This document shows positions 60,753 through 64,000 of a stretch of DNA of 64,000 nt, one piece after another. Made by a program: the position numbers and the translations under genes. The stretch is from NCBI RefSeq assembly GCF_036186745.1, contig NZ_CP108086.1:1178001-1242000 (forward strand), written 5' to 3'. The notes beneath the pieces are model-generated. The model saw nothing but the letters and a program-made list of their open reading frames with translations, did no database searches and was not told where the DNA came from. The stretch's first letter is position 1; every line of letters starts with the position of its first letter. The stretch is from Microbispora hainanensis (GTDB lineage Bacteria; Actinomycetota; Actinomycetes; Streptosporangiales; Streptosporangiaceae).

Positions 60753-62302
60753 TGGTCGCGATCGCGGATCCCCCGTCGGTGGACGTCTCTCCGGCCGGGG
60801 GCTGGGGCCGTCCGCTCGCCCTGCTGCGCCGGCACAGGGTCTTCGCGGTGACGCTCGGCGTCGCCTTCGTGCTGCGGGTCATCACGATGCTGGGCTTCGG
60901 CCCGGCCATGTGGTTCAACGACTCCTACGACTACGTGTCGGTGGCGCTGCGCCCGCGTCCGCACCCGATCCGCCCGGACGGGTACAGCTTCTGGCTGCTG
61001 CTGCTCAAGCCGTTCCACAGTTTCTCGCTCGTGGTGTTGACCCAGCACCTCATGGGGCTGACGGCGGCGTTCCTTATCTATGCGCTGCTGACCAGAAGAT
61101 TTGGGATGCCAGGTTGGGGGGCGACGCTGGCCGCAGTCCCCGTGATGTTCGACGCCTACCAGATCCAGCTCGAACAGCTGATCATGTCGGACACCATGTT
61201 CATCCTGCTCGTCGTGGGCGTGGTGACGCTCGTGCTGTGGCGGGAACGGATGACCTGGCGGAGCGGGGCCGTGGTCGGGCTGCTGCTCGCGCTGACGGCG
61301 CTGACCCGGAGCATCGGCCTGCCCATCCTCGCCCTGGTCGTGGGCTATCTGGTGATCAAGCGGGCGGGCTGGAAGCCGATCGTCGCCATGGTCGTCGCGT
61401 GCGCGCTGCCCGTGGTGGGCTACATGGGCTGGTTCAAGGCGGTCAACGGCCAGTTCGCGATGACCAACAGCGACGGGGTGATCCTCTACATGAGGACGTC
61501 GCTGTTCGCCGACTGCCACAAGATGGACATCGACGAGCGCCGCGAGCTTGAGCTGGCGCTGCTGTGCATCAACATCCCGCCCAAGGACCGCGGGCTGTCC
61601 GCCCAGGCGTACCTGTGGTGGGACGACCAGAACCAGCTCCACGTCTTCGGCTCGGGGATGAAGTTCACCCCCGAGATCAACGCGAACGCGAGCGCCTTCG
61701 CGAAGAAGGCGATCCTGGCGCAGCCGGGCGACTATCTGGCCGCGGTGGCCAAGGACTTCTTCCGCGCCTTCCAGTGGGGCCGTCCGCGGTTCCCCGACGC
61801 CAAGACCTTCCTGCAGTACGAGTTCGACAACGAGTACACCCGCAAGCTGCCCAAGTGGAGCTCCTACCACAGCACCACGGACAAGGACGCCGAGGCGTAC
61901 GAGAACGGCCCGGCCGCGACACACGTGGTCTCACCGTGGTCGGACATCATGATCGGCTACCAGAAGGTCGTACGGCTGCCGGGCCTCGTGCTGGGCCTGG
62001 TGCTGCTGTTCGGCCTGTACGGCGTGTTGCGGCGCTGGCGCGACCTCGGCGGGCCCGAGCTGCTGCCCTGGCTGGGAGCGGTGGGGCTGATCCTGGCCCC
62101 GGCGGCGACGGCCGAGTTCGACTACCGCTATCTGCTGCCCGCCGTGCCGCTCGCCTGCCTCGCCGCCGGCATCACCGCCGCCGGCCTGCTGGGCCGCCCC
62201 TCGCCGCGGCTGTCGTCCCTGCGCCCCTGGTCCCTGCGGCCGCTGCCACTGCGCTCGTCCTCGCTGCGCCCGTGGTCGCGGCGCGGCTCCTCGCTCCGTT
62301 GA
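60752..62302 (+). CDS. GT-C-like multi-pass membrane protein
   Basis: This 516-residue protein has about nine to eleven membrane segments. The first loop has WFNDSYDYVSVA, where acidic residues sit as in GT-C glycosyltransferases (GT39/GT83/ArnT-like), and a large outside loop (about 240-400) separates the two membrane blocks. The C-terminus is a Ser/Arg/Pro/Leu repeat tail. It would use lipid-linked sugars, perhaps made by the divergent GT2 enzyme. ATG 60668 is an in-frame alternative, but the TGATG overlap favours 60752. Confidence 0.7.
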   Translation: MVAIADPPSVDVSPAGGWGRPLALLRRHRVFAVTLGVAFVLRVITMLGFGPAMWFNDSYDYVSVALRPRPHPIRPDGYSFWLLLLKPFHSFSLVVLTQHLMGLTAAFLIYALLTRRFGMPGWGATLAAVPVMFDAYQIQLEQLIMSDTMFILLVVGVVTLVLWRERMTWRSGAVVGLLLALTALTRSIGLPILALVVGYLVIKRAGWKPIVAMVVACALPVVGYMGWFKAVNGQFAMTNSDGVILYMRTSLFADCHKMDIDERRELELALLCINIPPKDRGLSAQAYLWWDDQNQLHVFGSGMKFTPEINANASAFAKKAILAQPGDYLAAVAKDFFRAFQWGRPRFPDAKTFLQYEFDNEYTRKLPKWSSYHSTTDKDAEAYENGPAATHVVSPWSDIMIGYQKVVRLPGLVLGLVLLFGLYGVLRRWRDLGGPELLPWLGAVGLILAPAATAEFDYRYLLPAVPLACLAAGITAAGLLGRPSPRLSSLRPWSLRPLPLRSSSLRPWSRRGSSLR

Positions 62303-62507
62303 CACGGCGCCCGGCCCCCTGAGCAGGGGCCGGGCGCTTCCGGTGTCAGGCGTTCCGCCGGTGGTTGCGGGCGGTTCCCGGTGTCAGCGTGCTGGCGCCT
62401 CCCCCGTCCACCCCGCCGAACAGAGCGTTCTCGCCCGAAGAACACCACGTCGGGCTTGAGCCCGCGGCGTTCGGCCGGTGGTTACGGACGGCCGGTGTTC
62501 TCGCTGG

Positions 62508-63329
62508 TCAGGCGTTATGGACGGCGTTGTAGAGGTCGCGCTTGGGGACGCCGGCCGACTTGGCCACCTCGGCGATGGCCTGCTTGCGCGGCACGCCCGC
62601 GCCCTCGCGCCTGGCCACCTCCTCGACCAGTTCCTCGATGACCGGCGCGGCCTCCTCGGCGGTGCGCCCGGCCACCACCAGCGTGATCTCGCCCCTGACC
62701 TCGCCCGCGGCCCATTCGGCCAGCTCGCCGAGGCCGCCGCGGCGTACCTCCTCGTAGGTCTTGGTGAGCTCCCGGCAGACGGCGGCGGGCCGCTGCGCGC
62801 CGAAGGCCTCCGCCATCGCCTCAAGGGTCGCGTGCAGGCGGTGCGGCGCCTCGAAGAACACCATCGTGCGCTCCTCGGCCGCCAGCGCCGCCAGCCGCCT
62901 GGCCCGCTCCCCCGGCTTGCGCGGCGGGAACCCCTCGAAGCAGAACCGGTCGCTCGGCAGGCCGGAGACGGCGAGGGCGGTCGTCACCGCAGACGGGCCC
63001 GGCAGCGCCGTCACGGGCAGGCCCGCCTCGACCGCGAGGCGGGTGAGCCGATAGCCGGGGTCGGAGACGCCCGGCATCCCCGCGTCGGTGATCACGACGA
63101 CGGTGCGGCCCTCGCGCAGCGCCTCCAGCAGCTCGGCGGCCCGCGCGCTCTCGTTGGCGTCGTAGTAGGACACCACCCGGCCACCGATGGCGATGTCCAG
63201 GTCGGCCGCGAGCCGCCGCAGCCGGCGGGTGTCCTCCGCGGCGATCACGTCGGCCGCGGCGAGCACCTCGCGCAGCCGTGGGGACGCGTCTTTGGGCTGG
63301 CCGATCGGGGCTCCGGCGAGAACGAGCAC
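62508..63329 (-). CDS. rsmI: 16S rRNA (cytidine1402-2'-O)-methyltransferase
   Basis: This 273-residue SAM-dependent enzyme of the tetrapyrrole-methylase fold shows GAPIGQPKDASPRLREVLAAADVIAAEDTRR, DAGMPGVSDPGYRL, LPGPSAVTTAL and FEGFPPRK. It starts with GTG. It is divergent from the protein O-mannosyltransferase gene with a 105-bp gap, the usual actinobacterial arrangement. Confidence 0.95.
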   Translation of the reverse strand: MLVLAGAPIGQPKDASPRLREVLAAADVIAAEDTRRLRRLAADLDIAIGGRVVSYYDANESARAAELLEALREGRTVVVITDAGMPGVSDPGYRLTRLAVEAGLPVTALPGPSAVTTALAVSGLPSDRFCFEGFPPRKPGERARRLAALAAEERTMVFFEAPHRLHATLEAMAEAFGAQRPAAVCRELTKTYEEVRRGGLGELAEWAAGEVRGEITLVVAGRTAEEAAPVIEELVEEVARREGAGVPRKQAIAEVAKSAGVPKRDLYNAVHNA

Positions 63330-63422
63330 CCGTCCACCCTATGGGGACATGAAACATTCATCGACGAACGGCCAGATACTCCAATCCACCCGCGAGCCGT
63401 GTCCTCAACGGGGACTCACCAG

Positions 63423-63428
63423 TAATCT
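63423..63428 (+). promoter_or_regulatory. -10 element of the mannosyltransferase gene
   Basis: TAATCT ends six bases before the GTG start and no ribosome binding site is visible, so a leaderless message is likely. Confidence 0.5.
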
Positions 63429-63434
63429 GTCGGC

Positions 63435-64000
63435 GTGGCCGTGACCGACTATTCCCACAAGGCGTTCGAGCAGCCGGAAGAGGGACCACAGGACGACGCT
63501 CCCTCGGTTTCCCTGCGCGACCGGCTCGTGCCGCCCATGCCCGGCAGCGCCATGTGGGGCTGGCTCGGCCCCATCCTGGTCGCCCTCTTCGGCGGATTCC
63601 TGCGGTTCTACCGCCTGGGCACGCCGCACGCCGTCGTCTTCGACGAGACCTACTACGCCAAGGACGCCTTCGCCACCATCAAATACGGTGTCGAACGGCA
63701 GTTCGTCGACGGCGCGGACAAGCTCCTGCTCGCCGGCAACGAGAACATCTTCAAGCACTGCGGCTCGGTGAGCGAGTGCGCCTCCTACGTGGTGCACCCG
63801 CCGGTCGGCAAGTGGCTGATCGGCGTCGGCGAACTGATCTTCGGAGCGAACCCGCTCGGCTGGCGCTTCACCGCCGCGCTGCTCGGCACGCTGTCCATCC
63901 TGATCCTCGCCCGCACGGCCCGCAGGATGACCCGCTCGACGCTGCTCGGCTGCGCGGCCGGTCTGCTGCTGTCGCTCGACGCCCTCCACTTCGTGCTGTC
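63435..64000 (+). CDS. pmt: Protein O-mannosyltransferase (PMT, GT39), 3' partial
   Basis: The frame runs off the window end with 188 residues visible. It has a short acidic N-terminal segment, a membrane helix, then FRLGTPHAVVFDETYYAKDA: the Asp-Glu pair of PMT enzymes in the first outside loop, and SYVVHPPVGKWLIGVGE, also typical. Actinobacterial Pmt moves mannose from polyprenyl-phosphate-mannose to Ser/Thr of secreted proteins during Sec export. The Thr/Ser/Pro-rich inserts of P1-P6 are plausible acceptors. Confidence 0.92.
   Translation, partial: MAVTDYSHKAFEQPEEGPQDDAPSVSLRDRLVPPMPGSAMWGWLGPILVALFGGFLRFYRLGTPHAVVFDETYYAKDAFATIKYGVERQFVDGADKLLLAGNENIFKHCGSVSECASYVVHPPVGKWLIGVGELIFGANPLGWRFTAALLGTLSILILARTARRMTRSTLLGCAAGLLLSLDALHFVL

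Overview
The window is very GC-rich DNA with GTG and TTG starts, probable leaderless promoters and typical actinomycete gene neighbourhoods (metG-tatD-rsmA-ispE-abcF, divergent rsmI/pmt, ppk-mutT1). It most resembles a filamentous actinomycete of the Streptosporangiaceae type; that placement is inference, since no rRNA gene is present.

Layout. 1-5.9 kb: end of an FAD reductase, then a leftward operon sugar transferase-cysQ-cysD-cysN (sulfate activation). 6-8 kb: a DEDDh exonuclease, pth and rplY. 8.1-21 kb: a divergent catabolic island. Leftward lie an NCS2 nucleobase-type permease, a Rieske oxygenase with its ferredoxin and reductase, a small unknown protein and an enoyl-CoA hydratase. Rightward lie an arylmalonate-decarboxylase-like protein, a CE4/imidase-like hydrolase, a GntR regulator, a DUF1116 protein, an amidase, a DUF2237 protein and an MFS carrier. 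A 20-bp palindrome sits between the two arms. The set suggests import, oxidation and ring opening of an N-heterocycle. 21-25.4 kb: trpS behind a Trp attenuator (13-codon leader with Trp-Trp), prs, glmU and tRNA-Gln. 26-35 kb: a fatty-acid desaturase and a TetR with a coiled-coil tail, a polyphosphate group (ppk with a PHO box, mutT1, CYTH-CHAD), and a tam/marR divergent pair with two operators.

35-55 kb is the most unusual part: eight paralogous secreted trypsin-fold proteins (called P1-P8 here). Seven run rightward; P8 runs leftward beyond abcF-ispE. All keep the catalytic His and Asp, but seven have Ile or Leu where the nucleophilic Ser belongs; only P6 has Gly-Ala-Ser-Gly-Ser. The seven Ser-less genes each have a CRP-type palindrome (TGTGATTTACRTCACA or a one-base variant) about 250 bp upstream and, 71-73 bp further on, TGATCAGC or a one-base variant of it. 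P6 lacks both. All eight have a conserved hairpin just before the ribosome binding site, and in P2 and P4 a 13-nt segment is complementary to the ribosome binding site and start codon. Between the Asp and Ser regions lies a variable insert of about 30 to 220 residues, flanked by nearly identical halves.

55-64 kb returns to housekeeping: a deletion scar of two truncated genes, rsmA, tatD, metG, a family 2 glycosyltransferase, a GT-C-like membrane protein, rsmI and the start of a protein O-mannosyltransferase gene cut by the window edge.
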